The notes beneath the pieces are model-generated. The model worked only from the letters and a program-made list of their open reading frames with translations, had not been told where the DNA came from and ran no database searches. DNA of 64,000 nucleotides from contig NZ_JAGGOK010000051.1 in assembly GCF_018614615.1 (NCBI RefSeq), forward strand, positions 1 through 64,000, in the 5' to 3' direction. This stretch comes from Streptomyces sp. ISL-100. Lineage in GTDB: Bacteria > Actinomycetota > Actinomycetes > Streptomycetales > Streptomycetaceae. Position 1 is the stretch's first letter. Each line of letters begins with the position of its first letter. This document shows positions 1 through 9,250 of this stretch, piece after piece. The position numbers and the translations under genes are program-made.

Positions 1-672
1 CTCCTCCGGTACGCCGACCCGGCCCATGGGGGCGCCGAGGTAATTGCCCTCGCCGGTCTGGATGCCGACGGGGGCGGTCATCGGGGTGTACGTCATTCCG
101 GGATGCACCGAATTGACCCGGATCTTCGCCTCCGCCAGTTCGACCGCACCGATCTTCGACAGGCCACGCACGCCCCACTTGGAAGCGCCGTAACCGGCGG
201 TCATCGCGAGGCCGGTGAGTCCGGCCGCGGACGAGATGTTGACGATGGACCCGCCGCCACCGCCGCCGTCACCGCCCGCCCGCATCAGCGGAATCGCCGT
301 CTTCATGCCGATGAAGACCCCGACCAGGTTGACCTCGACGACCTGGCGGAAGTGCTCGACACTCTCGTGCTCCAGGAACTGTCCGGCGGATATCCCGGCG
401 TTGTTGACCAGGCCGTCGATCTTCCCGAACTCGGCGACCGCGAAGTGCAGCGCCGCCTGCCAGTCGCCCTCGCTGGTCACGTCATGCCGTATGAAACGCG
501 CCGCGTCACCGAGCTTCTCGGCGGTCGCGGCCCCTTCCTCCTCCAGCATGTCGGTGATGACGGCCTTCCCGCCACCGTCGACGACGGCCTGCGCGGTGGC
601 GGCGCCGAGGCCGCGGGCCCCGCCGGTGATGACGACGACCTTGTTGCTCAGATCAACGACAGCGGCAGACAC
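1..672 (-). CDS. SDR-family oxidoreductase, partial (C-terminus beyond window)
   Basis: Read on the minus strand this is a classical short-chain dehydrogenase. A glycine-rich cofactor motif (TGGARGLG) lies near the N-terminus, NNAG in the middle, then ISS and YGASKWG, which supply the catalytic Ser, Tyr and Lys. These features indicate NAD(P)-dependent oxidation or reduction of an alcohol or ketone; the substrate cannot be told. I place the start at the GTG ending at 672 because AAGGGG lies 9 bases upstream. An in-frame ATG at 690 is the alternative and adds six residues. The 3' end runs off the left edge, so about 30 residues are missing. The upstream neighbour reads in the same direction. 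Confidence 0.9.
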   Translation of the reverse strand, partial: MSAAVVDLSNKVVVITGGARGLGAATAQAVVDGGGKAVITDMLEEEGAATAEKLGDAARFIRHDVTSEGDWQAALHFAVAEFGKIDGLVNNAGISAGQFLEHESVEHFRQVVEVNLVGVFIGMKTAIPLMRAGGDGGGGGGSIVNISSAAGLTGLAMTAGYGASKWGVRGLSKIGAVELAEAKIRVNSVHPGMTYTPMTAPVGIQTGEGNYLGAPMGRVGVPEE

Positions 673-735
673 GACGACCAACCCCTTCATGATGGAGGGG
701 TATGCCTATTCGGCATACCGGGAGTCGTCAGTCTG

Positions 736-1485
736 TCAGCGCTCCGACGCCTCTGCCAGGGCTTCGGCCACACCAGGCTCCTGTCGTCCCAGGAACCGCG
801 GATCGGGTTCGGTCGCGGCGTCGAGCGCCGCCTTGCCGGCCGCGAGGATCTCCCGTACGCCGCCGTAGTACCAGGTCGCGTCGCGCCGCGCGTCGACGCC
901 GACTCCGTACGCGTCGATGCCGGCGGCCCGGCACAGCCCGATCGCCCGGCGGATGTGGAATCCCTGACTCACCAGCACGGCCCGGTCCACGCCGAAGATC
1001 TTTTTGGCGCGTACGCACGAGTCCCAGGTGTCGAAGCCCGCGAAGTCGCTGACGATGCGCTTGTCGGGCACGCCGTGCGCGACCAAGTAGGCGCGCATGG
1101 CGTCCGGTTCGTCGTACTCCGTCCGGCTGTTGTCCCCGGTCACGAGCACGACCTTCGCCTTGCCCGCCCGGTAGAGCTCGGCGGCGGTGTCGAGGCGGTT
1201 CGCGAGGTAGGGCGACGGGCCGCCCCGCCAGAGGCCCGCCCCGAAGACGACGACCACGTCGCGGGCCGGGGCGTCGGCCGTCGTCCTGACCCGGCTGTCG
1301 GCGACGGCGTGCAGCCAGGTCGCGGGGGCCAGCGCGAAGACGGTGGCGAGCATGAGGGCCTGGACGGTACGCCGTTGGGCACGGCGGGTGCGGGGTATGA
1401 GGCGCGGGCGTTTTAGGCGTCCGCCTGCCCAACGCTGTGCCTTGCCGCGCACCGTGCCCCGCACCGTGCCCCATGAAAATCGCAT
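736..1485 (-). CDS. YdcF/SanA-type (DUF218) membrane-anchored protein
   Basis: This 249-residue protein has a basic N-terminus and one hydrophobic segment at about residues 40-58, followed by a DUF218 domain (about 75-225). The family hallmarks are visible: VVVVFGAGL at the first strand, a VVLVTGDNSRTEYDEPDAM block, and SQGFHIRRAI near the end. SanA proteins of this family affect envelope permeability to vancomycin at high temperature in enteric bacteria; the biochemical activity is not established. The single N-terminal helix suggests the domain sits outside the membrane. The gene is divergent from the acetyltransferase to its right, and the two start regions are only about 35 bases apart. 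Confidence 0.85.
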   Translation of the reverse strand: MRFSWGTVRGTVRGKAQRWAGGRLKRPRLIPRTRRAQRRTVQALMLATVFALAPATWLHAVADSRVRTTADAPARDVVVVFGAGLWRGGPSPYLANRLDTAAELYRAGKAKVVLVTGDNSRTEYDEPDAMRAYLVAHGVPDKRIVSDFAGFDTWDSCVRAKKIFGVDRAVLVSQGFHIRRAIGLCRAAGIDAYGVGVDARRDATWYYGGVREILAAGKAALDAATEPDPRFLGRQEPGVAEALAEASER

Positions 1486-1519
1486 GACCTTGCCCGCCCC
1501 CGACTGGAATCATTTCGCT

Positions 1520-2164
1520 ATGGCGACACAATTCTGGCCCCTGTACGGGCTGCGGATCACGACTCCGCGCCTTGAGCTGACGCTGCCGGAGGGCGCGGTG
1601 CTCGACGAACTGGCCGGCGTCGCGGCCGACGGCGTACACGACGAGGCGTCCATGCCGTTCTCGGTGCCGTGGACGGACGGGTCGCCGCAGGACCGGGCGC
1701 GGGCGACGTTCCAGCACGTACTGGGCACGATCGCGCAGTGGCGGCCGGAGAAGTGGACGCTCAGCCTCGCCGTACGGTGCGAGGGGAAGACCGTCGGCAG
1801 GCAGGACCTGATGACGGAGGACTTCCCGGTGACGAGGGAGGGCGAGACCGGCTCCTGGCTGGGGCTGGCACACCAGGGGCGCGGCATCGGCACGGAGATG
1901 CGGGCGGCCGTGCTGCAGCTGGCCTTCGAGGGCCTGGGGGCGCGGCATGTCACGTCCGCGGCGATGACGGACAACCCGCGCTCGCTACGGGTGTCCGAGA
2001 AGCTCGGCTACCGGCCGGACGGCCTGCTGGTGGAGTCGGTACGGGGGGAGGCCAGGACGGTGCTGCGGCTGCGGCTGACCAGGGAGGACTGGGCGGCACA
2101 CCGGACGGTGCCGGTGGAGGTGGCGGGGTTGGACCAACCGTGCCGGGAGCTTTTCGGGGTGTAG
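1520..2164 (+). CDS. GNAT-family N-acetyltransferase
   Basis: This 214-residue protein resembles the RimJ/RimL-like GNAT branch. It opens with GLRITTPRLELTLP, has the acetyl-CoA binding segment GLAHQGRGIGTEMRAAVL, and has the later NPRSLRVSEKLGYRPDG motif typical of acetyltransferases acting on small molecules or protein N-termini. The frame stays open upstream into the divergent gene. The ATG at 1520 gives the expected N-terminus and leaves a short shared promoter space; the ATG at 1484 would overlap the neighbour. The acceptor substrate cannot be predicted. Confidence 0.85.
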   Translation: MATQFWPLYGLRITTPRLELTLPEGAVLDELAGVAADGVHDEASMPFSVPWTDGSPQDRARATFQHVLGTIAQWRPEKWTLSLAVRCEGKTVGRQDLMTEDFPVTREGETGSWLGLAHQGRGIGTEMRAAVLQLAFEGLGARHVTSAAMTDNPRSLRVSEKLGYRPDGLLVESVRGEARTVLRLRLTREDWAAHRTVPVEVAGLDQPCRELFGV

Positions 2165-2189
2165 GGCCACCGTGTCCCGGGAGGGGGCC

Positions 2190-3590
2190 CTACTGACCAC
2201 GGACATGGGCGGCCGCCAGCTCGGCCTCCCTGATGACGGTGTCCGTGTCGACGCCCAGCAGCTCGCCGTGCGCCTTGCGCATCCGGCCGTCCACGAAGAC
2301 GTAACTGACGTTGGGCGGCTGTCCGTTGAGCACGATCTGGTTGATCCAGTCGAAGCGTGGTGCGAAATTGAGTGTGCCCGGGTCGAGGACGACCACATCC
2401 GCGCGCTTGCCCGGCGTGAGCGAGCCGATGTGGTCCGCCATGCCGACGCACTCGGCGCCGCCCAGCGTCGCCATGCGCAGTACGGCCGGAATCGTCGGGT
2501 GCACCTCGGGGTCCTGGTGCAGTGCCCGCTGGAGTCCCAGGGCAGCCTTCATCAGGCTGAACATGTCGGACGTGTCGTTGGTTCCCCCGTCATGGCCCAG
2601 CCCCGCCTTCACGCCGCGTGCGTGCAGCGCGGGCAGCCGCATGATGCCCGAGGCCAGCCGCATGTTGCTCAGCGGGCAGTGGGCCACGCGGACGTCATGC
2701 TCCGCGATCAGCGTGATCTCGTCATCGGTGAGATGGATCGCGTGGTTCATCAGCAGATCCGGCCCGAAGGCACCCGCCAGCCGGAGCGCGCGGATGGGGT
2801 CGTCCCGGCGGTCGCTGTGATGCTCCAGGACATGGGAGTTGAGCATCACCCCGAGGTCACGGGCAAGCGCGTTGAACTGGCGCAGCCCGTCCACGCCTGC
2901 CATGCCCGCGTGGACGGAGACCTGGGCCGATGCCAGCGGGAGCGGGTCGAGCAGTTCCTTCTTCACCCGGGCGACGACGTCCGCGTCCGAGGTGCTCTGC
3001 ATCATCGCGTACACGAAGCGCAGCCCGGATTCGTCCAGCGCGCCGATGTAGCGCTCGCTGGTCTCGTACGGGATGGGGTGCACCCAGTCCACGACGGTCG
3101 TGACGCCCGCCTGGAGCGCGTCCAGGGCGGCGAGGCGGACGAAGCGGTACATGTCCTGGGCGTCGATCTTGCTGAGGGTCGTGCTGTTACAGGAGGCGAG
3201 CCAGCCGTACAGGTCCTGACTCGCGCATCCGCCTCGGATACTGGACTGCCACAGGTGGTTGTGAATGTCCACGAACCCCGGCAGCACCAGCCGGCCGCTC
3301 ACGTCCACCACCCTTGCCCCGGACGGCTCGGGCAGCCGCCGCCCCACGGCGGCGATTTTCCCGTCCCGCATCAGCACATCGGCGCGGTCGAGCGTGCCCA
3401 GCGTGCCTTTCCCGACGCCCGGGTCCATGGTGAGGACCAGTTCCGCTCCGCGGAGCAAGGTGGTGCGCGTCTGCCCCGGTCTCTCAGCCGGCTGTGCCGC
3501 GAGGCCGGAGAGCGGGGCGCCCAGCATCAGCGGGACGCTCCCCAGACCGGCAAGGACGTTTCGGCGGCTGGGCTGCGAAGACTCGGTCAT
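2190..3590 (-). CDS. Tat-exported amidohydrolase (guanine/S-adenosylhomocysteine deaminase-like)
   Basis: This 466-residue metal-dependent hydrolase belongs to the chlorohydrolase/deaminase branch of the amidohydrolase superfamily. GFVDIHNHLWQ supplies the first metal-binding HxH, VSVHAGMAG and LLMNHAIHLT supply further histidines, and GLGHDGGTNDTSDM carries the catalytic metal-binding Asp. The N-terminus SQPSRRNVLAGLG is a twin-arginine signal followed by a hydrophobic stretch ending near GLAAQ, so it is probably exported folded. I use the ATG ending at 3590 because it puts the twin arginines about nine residues in; the open frame extends 14 residues further without family similarity. The substrate is probably a purine, triazine or similar heterocycle. 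Confidence 0.88.
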   Translation of the reverse strand: MTESSQPSRRNVLAGLGSVPLMLGAPLSGLAAQPAERPGQTRTTLLRGAELVLTMDPGVGKGTLGTLDRADVLMRDGKIAAVGRRLPEPSGARVVDVSGRLVLPGFVDIHNHLWQSSIRGGCASQDLYGWLASCNSTTLSKIDAQDMYRFVRLAALDALQAGVTTVVDWVHPIPYETSERYIGALDESGLRFVYAMMQSTSDADVVARVKKELLDPLPLASAQVSVHAGMAGVDGLRQFNALARDLGVMLNSHVLEHHSDRRDDPIRALRLAGAFGPDLLMNHAIHLTDDEITLIAEHDVRVAHCPLSNMRLASGIMRLPALHARGVKAGLGHDGGTNDTSDMFSLMKAALGLQRALHQDPEVHPTIPAVLRMATLGGAECVGMADHIGSLTPGKRADVVVLDPGTLNFAPRFDWINQIVLNGQPPNVSYVFVDGRMRKAHGELLGVDTDTVIREAELAAAHVRGQ

Positions 3591-3785
3591 GGTGCTTGTA
3601 TCCCGCGCGCCCCACTCGAAGGCAAGGTGCAATTCCGGTCAATGGAAAAATAATTCCACTTGCGTCGGCATTTCATGTTCCTGTTTGCCGCCTGCGCACA
3701 GGCCCCGCCCGCCCGGTGAGGCCGTCGAAAACACCCGTCACGCCCGCGCAACGAGGCGGCAACCTGCGCCCGGCAGTATCAGTCC

Positions 3786-4685
3786 ATGACGGAGTCGGCA
3801 GCACACCGCGAGTCACTTCCTCTCGACAGCACGGCGCAACTGCTCACCCGCATCACCACCCAGCTCGGCACGCAGCTGAAACACGTCTCCCTGAACGGAA
3901 CCCGCCGTCCGATGACCCCGCTCACGCCTCCGCCCCGGCCGCCGAACCCGCCCGCCCTCGTCGCCGTCGCCCACGGCAGCCGCGACCCCAACGCCCTGCG
4001 CACGGTCACCGCGCTGCTGGAACGCGTTCGTGAGCTGCGCCCGGGGCTCGACGTACGGCTCGGGCACATCGAGCTGAACGAGCCGCTGCTCACCGGCACG
4101 CTCGCGGACCTGGACCCGGGCGAGGCCGTGCTCGTACCCCTGCTGCTCGGCCGTGGTTATCACGTCAAGTACGACCTGCCGCAGGCCGCCGCCACCGCCC
4201 CCCACCTGCGCACCCGAATAGCCGCTTCGCTCGGCCCGCACCCCCTCCTCGTCGAGGCGCTGTACGCCCGCCTCACCGAAGCCGGCTGGCGGACCTCCGA
4301 CGCCGCGCACCGGGGAAGCGGCGTCGTCCTCGCCGCCGCGGGCTCCCGCGACCCGGAATCCGCCGCCGACACCCGCCGCACCGCCGCCCTGCTCAGCGAA
4401 CGCCTCGGCGGAGTCCCCGTCATCCCCGCCTACGCGTCCGCCGCCTCGCCCACCGTCCCCGAAGCCCTGCGCGCCCTCGCCGCACGCGGCCGCCACCGGG
4501 CCGCCGTCGCCTCGTACTTCACCGCGCCGGGCCGCTTCGCCGCGCAGAGCGCCGCCGCCGCGCCCTGGATCGCGGCCGCGCCGCTCGGCACGCACCCGGC
4601 CCTGGCGCGGCTCCTGCTGCTCCGTTACGACCAGGCTGTCGCCACCCGTTCCCCGGCGCCCCGGCGCCAACTTGCCTCCGCCTGA
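3786..4685 (+). CDS. Sirohydrochlorin chelatase / CbiX-like protein
   Basis: This 299-residue protein has a long, poorly conserved N-terminus (about 55 residues) followed by a CbiX-type domain. VAVAHGSRDPNALRTV contains the metal-binding His of type II chelatases, and VLVPLLLGRGYHVKYDLP is the second conserved block. A diverged second half (VLAAAGSRDPESAADTR) repeats the fold and lacks the His. CbiX/SirB enzymes insert Co or Fe into sirohydrochlorin for cobalamin or siroheme synthesis. No other tetrapyrrole or sulfite reductase gene is adjacent, so the metal is unclear. The gene is followed 36 bases later by dgt on the same strand. Confidence 0.85.
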   Translation: MTESAAHRESLPLDSTAQLLTRITTQLGTQLKHVSLNGTRRPMTPLTPPPRPPNPPALVAVAHGSRDPNALRTVTALLERVRELRPGLDVRLGHIELNEPLLTGTLADLDPGEAVLVPLLLGRGYHVKYDLPQAAATAPHLRTRIAASLGPHPLLVEALYARLTEAGWRTSDAAHRGSGVVLAAAGSRDPESAADTRRTAALLSERLGGVPVIPAYASAASPTVPEALRALAARGRHRAAVASYFTAPGRFAAQSAAAAPWIAAAPLGTHPALARLLLLRYDQAVATRSPAPRRQLASA

Positions 4686-4721
4686 GCCCCGACTGTCACT
4701 GCCTGCGTTTACTGTCGGTGC

Positions 4722-6086
4722 ATGGAAGGCACAGCGCACGAAGCCCAGTCCCACGACGCCCAGCTCCACGACGCCCAGTCCCACCCCGCCCAGCTCGACG
4801 CCGCCCTCTACGACGGCGCCGCCACCGAGCGCTGGGCCACCGAGCCTGACAAACGGCCCGGCAGGACCGCCTTCCAGCGTGACCGCGCGCGCGTTCTGCA
4901 CTCCGCCTCGCTGCGCCGCCTCGCGGGGAAAACCCAGGTCGTCACCCCCGGCTCCAGCAGCCAGGTCTGGGACGCCAGCCCCCGTACCCGCCTCACGCAC
5001 TCCCTCGAATGCGCCCAGGTCGGCCGCGAGCTGGGCGCCGCCCTCGGCTGCGACCCGGACCTCGTCGAGGCCGCCTGCCTCTCCCACGACATGGGCCACC
5101 CGCCCTTCGGGCACAACGGCGAGCAGGCACTCAACGACTTCGCCAAGGACTGCGGCGGCTTCGAGGGCAACGCCCAGTCGCTCCGGCTCCTGACCCGCCT
5201 GGAGCCCAAGCGGTTCGTACGCTCGCCGGAGAGCGGCGAGATGGTCAGCGTCGGCCTCAACCTCACCCGCGCCGCCCTCGACGCCGCCACGAAGTACCCC
5301 TGGCCACGCGGCGCCCACCCCACCGACCCCAGCTCGGTGAAGTTCGGCGTCTACGAAGACGACCTGCCGGTCTTCGACTGGGTCCGCCAAGGCGCGCCCG
5401 CCCACCGCCAGTGCTTCGAGGCCCAGGTCATGGACTGGTCCGACGACGTGGCGTACTCGGTGCACGACTTCGAGGACGGCCTGCACGCCGGCCACCTCGA
5501 CCCCAACTTCCTGTTCGCCGAGCCCGAGCGCCAGGAGATCTTCGCGGTCGCGATCGGCAGATACGTACCGGAGACCACCAGTCCCGAGGAGCTGGCGGCC
5601 GCCCTCGACCGCCTCCTCGACGAGGAGTGGTGGCCGCACGGCTACGACGGGTCGGCCGTCGCCCAGGCCCGGCTCAAGGACGCGACCAGCCAGCTCATCG
5701 GCCGCTTCTGCCTGTCCGCCGAGGGCGCGACCCGCCAGGCGTACGGAACGGGAAGGCTGACGAGGTACGCCGCCGAGCTGGTTGTCCCGCGCGAGGTGCG
5801 CCACGAGTGCGCCGTCCTCAAGGCTGTCGCCGACCGTTACGTCATGCAGCGCGACGAACAGGAACGGCTCCGCGCCGACCAGCGCATCGTCATCGCCGAG
5901 CTCGCCGAGGCCCTCACGGCCCGCGCCCCCGAAGGCCTCGACCCCCAGTTCCGTGCCCTCTTCGCCGACGCGCCCGACGACAGGGCCCGCAAGCGCGTGA
6001 TCGTCGACCAGATCGCGTGCTTCACGGACGCCGCCGCCCGCTCCCTGCACGCCCGGCTCACGGCCCGTACGCCGCGCCGTTCATGA
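4722..6086 (+). CDS. dgt: Deoxyguanosinetriphosphate triphosphohydrolase-like protein
   Basis: This 454-residue HD-domain protein hydrolyses dNTPs to deoxynucleoside and triphosphate. The HD signature SHDMGHPPFGHNGE is at about residues 121-134 (His-Asp near 122-123), preceded by SLRRLAGKTQV and TRLTHSLE, which complete the metal site. Its size and the dnaG neighbourhood fit the actinobacterial dgt. The N-terminus holds a short imperfect repeat of Ala-Gln-Ser/Leu-His-Asp, so the true start could be a little later. The 3' end overlaps the convergent ArsR-type gene by 29 bases. Confidence 0.92.
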   Translation: MEGTAHEAQSHDAQLHDAQSHPAQLDAALYDGAATERWATEPDKRPGRTAFQRDRARVLHSASLRRLAGKTQVVTPGSSSQVWDASPRTRLTHSLECAQVGRELGAALGCDPDLVEAACLSHDMGHPPFGHNGEQALNDFAKDCGGFEGNAQSLRLLTRLEPKRFVRSPESGEMVSVGLNLTRAALDAATKYPWPRGAHPTDPSSVKFGVYEDDLPVFDWVRQGAPAHRQCFEAQVMDWSDDVAYSVHDFEDGLHAGHLDPNFLFAEPERQEIFAVAIGRYVPETTSPEELAAALDRLLDEEWWPHGYDGSAVAQARLKDATSQLIGRFCLSAEGATRQAYGTGRLTRYAAELVVPREVRHECAVLKAVADRYVMQRDEQERLRADQRIVIAELAEALTARAPEGLDPQFRALFADAPDDRARKRVIVDQIACFTDAAARSLHARLTARTPRRS

Positions 6087-7077
6087 TCGCGTCGCCGAGA
6101 GGCGTCCGCCGGTGCACGACGTGGCTGCCGCGCCGCTCCGAGGCGACCAGCCCCGCCTCCCGCAGCACCGTCGCGTGCCGGCTCGCCGTCGACAGCGTCA
6201 GCCGCAGTACGCCGCCGAGCTGCGTCGTGGTCATCGGCCGCTCCAGCACCTCCAGGACGGACGCCCGGGTGTGGCCGATGAGCTGCGCCACCGGCAGTCC
6301 GGCCCCCCTCGTACCCGGGCCGCCCGTCCCGTCCGGCCGGGAGAGGGCGAGCCACCCGGGATCCGGCGTCACCGGATGGACCAGCACCGGGGGCAGCTCC
6401 TGGTCGGCCAGTGAGACGGGATACCGGATACAGAAGAACGACGGGATCATCGTCAAAGACCGCCCGCCCAGCTTCAGTTCGCTGTCCACCGGATAGCCGG
6501 TCTCCAGCACCCCGTCGTCACGCCAGGCGAAATCCTGGTAGCTGCCCAGCAGCCCTTCGGGCCCATGGGACAGAGCCGCCTCCGCCCGCACGGGACGGTC
6601 GGCGTCGACGGCCGCCCTGATCACATCCAGGTACGGTTCCACCGCCACCGCGTAGTAGCGGCGCAACGCGTCGCCCAGCCGCTCCAGCGTCTCCACGTCC
6701 CCCTCGGCCAGCCGCCGGGCGACCGGTGGCACAGGGCCGTCCGCGAAGAGCCGCCCGAGTTCCGCGCTCATCCTGGCCACGGGCGTGGACAGCACCTGGT
6801 CCACGCCGGTCTCCAGATCCGGGATGCCGCGGCCCGGCGTCAGGAAGTCGGGGAGGTACGCCGCACACGGGCACAGCCGGTGCAGCGAAGCCACTGTCCC
6901 GGTGAGTCCCGCGCGGGCGATCGCCGCCCGTACCTCACGCCGCCAGGGGTCGAAGACCAGCGCGCCCTGCCGGTTCTGCAGCAGGTGAAGGCTGTTCACG
7001 ATCTCCCACAGAGGGTCCGGCTGTGCGGCCACCCGCAGCCGGTTCAAATCCTCGGTGGTGAAGTGGATGCGTAACAT
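6058..7077 (-). CDS. ArsR-type winged-helix transcriptional regulator (long form)
   Basis: This 339-residue protein has a C-terminal winged helix at about residues 255-330: GHTRASVLEVLERPMTTTQL, then LSTASRHATVLREAGLVASERRGSHVVHRRT, typical of ArsR/SmtB regulators. The first 200 residues are an uncharacterised ligand-type region seen in many Streptomyces regulators. The Cys pair in LCPCAAYLP might bind metal or sense thiols, but this is conjecture. I use the ATG ending at 7077 (MLRIHFTTEDL), the usual N-terminus of this group; a start at 7119 would add 14 non-conserved residues. The 3' end overlaps dgt tail to tail. Confidence 0.85.
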   Translation of the reverse strand: MLRIHFTTEDLNRLRVAAQPDPLWEIVNSLHLLQNRQGALVFDPWRREVRAAIARAGLTGTVASLHRLCPCAAYLPDFLTPGRGIPDLETGVDQVLSTPVARMSAELGRLFADGPVPPVARRLAEGDVETLERLGDALRRYYAVAVEPYLDVIRAAVDADRPVRAEAALSHGPEGLLGSYQDFAWRDDGVLETGYPVDSELKLGGRSLTMIPSFFCIRYPVSLADQELPPVLVHPVTPDPGWLALSRPDGTGGPGTRGAGLPVAQLIGHTRASVLEVLERPMTTTQLGGVLRLTLSTASRHATVLREAGLVASERRGSHVVHRRTPLGDAIMNGAAYGP

Positions 7078-7341
7078 GCGCCCCCCAACTGCCTTGCTAC
7101 GAGCGTACTCACGGGTCACCGGAATCGTGCGGTCCCTTTGCGTTGTGCACGAAAGCCCCGCACGGCGTCCATATCGGCGTGACCCTTGTCGCGTGGTGGC
7201 TGCGGGCTGTCAACGGGGGAGACGTCCGCGGCCACCTCTCCCATGCCCCCGCCCGCCTCTCCCGTACTCTCGCCCGGCCTTCCAGCGCCCTCGCCCGTCA
7301 CGTGCGAGCCACCTCCGCGACACGCCCACAGCACACCGTTC

Positions 7342-8994
7342 CTAGAGACTGAGCGGTAGTGAGTCCTGTTGCCAGGCCCCATGCTCGGCCGAACGCCCCG
7401 AACGGTTTTGGGCGTTCTGGTCCCCCGCGTTCACTCCGCGTCCGGGCGGCACGGATCGTGTCCGTGGTCCGGGAATGCGGGGGCGGGTTCCCTCACGCCC
7501 AAGGGTCTGCGATGGGGCCTGGACGGTCCGATGCCCCTGCACATCGCTCTGGTGTGCAGGGGGCGGTGTCGTCCGTCGCCGGATCGGGTGCCCTTGGGCG
7601 CGCCTTCCGATCGCCACGGCGGCAGCGTCGTGGCGGGTCGTCTTGCGGGTGGTGCTGGTGAGGGGCTTCTGCCAGTGCTGCGCGCCCCACCGGGAGGTGT
7701 AGGCGGGGTCGACGGCGACGATGGCGATGCCCGTTTGGTCGGCCATGGAGGTGAGGCGGGCTCGGAGTTTGCCGGTGGGCATGCCGGAGATCAGCTGCCG
7801 GAAGCGGCGCTTGCGTCCGTGCTTCTCGCGGGTCTTCTCCGCCTGGAAGTCCAGGTCCTCCACCGCGATCGCGGCCACCTGGCAGGATTTCGCCCAGTGC
7901 AGGAGCCGGGACAGGGCGTGGCGGACCTGCGCGTCACGGTGGTCGGCGGTGCCGGACAGGTCGAAGAAGAAGCGGCGGGGGGTGCCGAGCGGGTTGCCGT
8001 GCGTGTCGAGGCGCCAGGCGGCGAGGTGGTCGGCGTTCGTATCGACGCCGATCACACCATGCGCCAACGCTGCTTCGATGGGGACGCTCTGGGTGACCGG
8101 CCAAGACCAGGAGGCGGTCAGGTACCAGCGCCCGCGCCGGGTGTCGAAGTGGATGCGGTACGCGACCGCCCGGTTCGCCTCGACACGATCGACCCACTCG
8201 GTGCCCCGGTGCGCGAACCGCACCCGTGCGGCGAGGACGTACCGGCCGTGCGGGGCGTTCGCCAGCCCGGCCAGCGCCACCGGAAGCTTGATCGACACCT
8301 GGCCGCCGGGGCTGACGCGGATGGTCTCGTTGCCATACCGCTTCCCCGACTCACCATCAGCCGACAGGAACCACCGCTCCGCCTCCCAGCACTGCCGCCA
8401 CTGCGCCTCGGTGAGCTGAGCGTCGGCGAGGTGGTGGCGGGTGTTCAGCAGACGCTTGCCGCCCCGCACCACCCGCACGCGGCCCGTCCGCCAGTCGGCG
8501 ACAGCCGCCGTGTGCCGGGCCTCCAGAGCGGCCAGTCGCCGCGACTTCGCATGCCACTCCCGCCGCGACCGGTAACCCCCCGGCGCCTTCTTCGAACCGC
8601 GAGCACCCACCGGCAGCGACAGGCGGTGCCGGAGCGTCCTGATTCCCGCCTCAAGACCCCGGATGTGAGCGGCCTGGCAGCGCCGGGCCAGCGCCCACTG
8701 ATCATGCGACGCCTTCGTCACCGCACCCGCCCACCGCGACGACGACACCGGCGTCAGTGCCCGCTTGCGCCTCGCCCACGACTCCCCCGAATGCTCGAGA
8801 CCGTCCGCGCACCGCACCTTTAGGTCCCCGGAGGCCAGCGCACCCATGTGCGCGCCCACCAGCCGAAGCACCTCCGCATCCTCGGCGGCAAGGTGCTTCA
8901 ACCGGTCACGGACCGCGACACCCGACGGCCCCGGAACGACGAACGGCGCGGCCGCCACTCGCAGACCCGAAACCGACCGATGCACCGCCACCAC
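7342..8994 (-). CDS. TnpB-related (IS200/IS605 OrfB-like) RuvC-domain protein lacking the zinc ribbon
   Basis: This is a 550-residue TnpB-family protein. The RuvC acidic triad is readable: Asp in GVIGVDTNADHLAAW (about 316), Glu in IAVEDLDF (about 377), and a third Asp in RHDAAAVAIGRR (about 455). The segment between them, AYTSRWGAQHW, replaces the YTS-x-x-C-x-x-C zinc ribbon of canonical TnpB, so no Cys4 site is present. The C-terminal tail of about 90 basic, low-complexity residues is unusually long. No TnpA (Y1 transposase) is nearby and no terminal hairpins were recognised. Canonical TnpB is an RNA-guided nuclease encoded with a 3' guide RNA. Whether this branch keeps that activity is unknown. 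Several GTG codons near 8994 make the exact start uncertain. Confidence 0.85.
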   Translation of the reverse strand: MVAVHRSVSGLRVAAAPFVVPGPSGVAVRDRLKHLAAEDAEVLRLVGAHMGALASGDLKVRCADGLEHSGESWARRKRALTPVSSSRWAGAVTKASHDQWALARRCQAAHIRGLEAGIRTLRHRLSLPVGARGSKKAPGGYRSRREWHAKSRRLAALEARHTAAVADWRTGRVRVVRGGKRLLNTRHHLADAQLTEAQWRQCWEAERWFLSADGESGKRYGNETIRVSPGGQVSIKLPVALAGLANAPHGRYVLAARVRFAHRGTEWVDRVEANRAVAYRIHFDTRRGRWYLTASWSWPVTQSVPIEAALAHGVIGVDTNADHLAAWRLDTHGNPLGTPRRFFFDLSGTADHRDAQVRHALSRLLHWAKSCQVAAIAVEDLDFQAEKTREKHGRKRRFRQLISGMPTGKLRARLTSMADQTGIAIVAVDPAYTSRWGAQHWQKPLTSTTRKTTRHDAAAVAIGRRAQGHPIRRRTTPPPAHQSDVQGHRTVQAPSQTLGREGTRPRIPGPRTRSVPPGRGVNAGDQNAQNRSGRSAEHGAWQQDSLPLSL

Positions 8995-9250
8995 CCCCGC
9001 TCACGGCCCAGAGCCCCTCATGTCGGACTGGTCAACGAACCACACCGGGAAAGGTCACCCGTTCCCACTCCGAACATCCAACCGCCCCAGTCGCCGCAAC
9101 CGAGCAGACCACGCACACACCTACATGCACGAATGCAGTAATGCGGGCAAAGCAGCCACTCGTTGAATATCCCTCTTCCCCCATGACGCTCTGTGCGGGA
9201 CGCTCGAATACGGCGGCGTAGCGTGTGGGCAGGCACAGAGGAGGCACCAA

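Noticed and set aside
3813..6050. 745-residue minus-strand open frame across the chelatase and dgt genes
   Set aside because: It is an antisense shadow: Val/Gly/Ala/Arg-rich, no domain, covering two genes with strong family motifs.
7116..7382. 88-residue minus-strand frame between the ArsR and TnpB genes
   Set aside because: It overlaps the TnpB stop, has no Shine-Dalgarno and is Gly/Arg-rich without family features.
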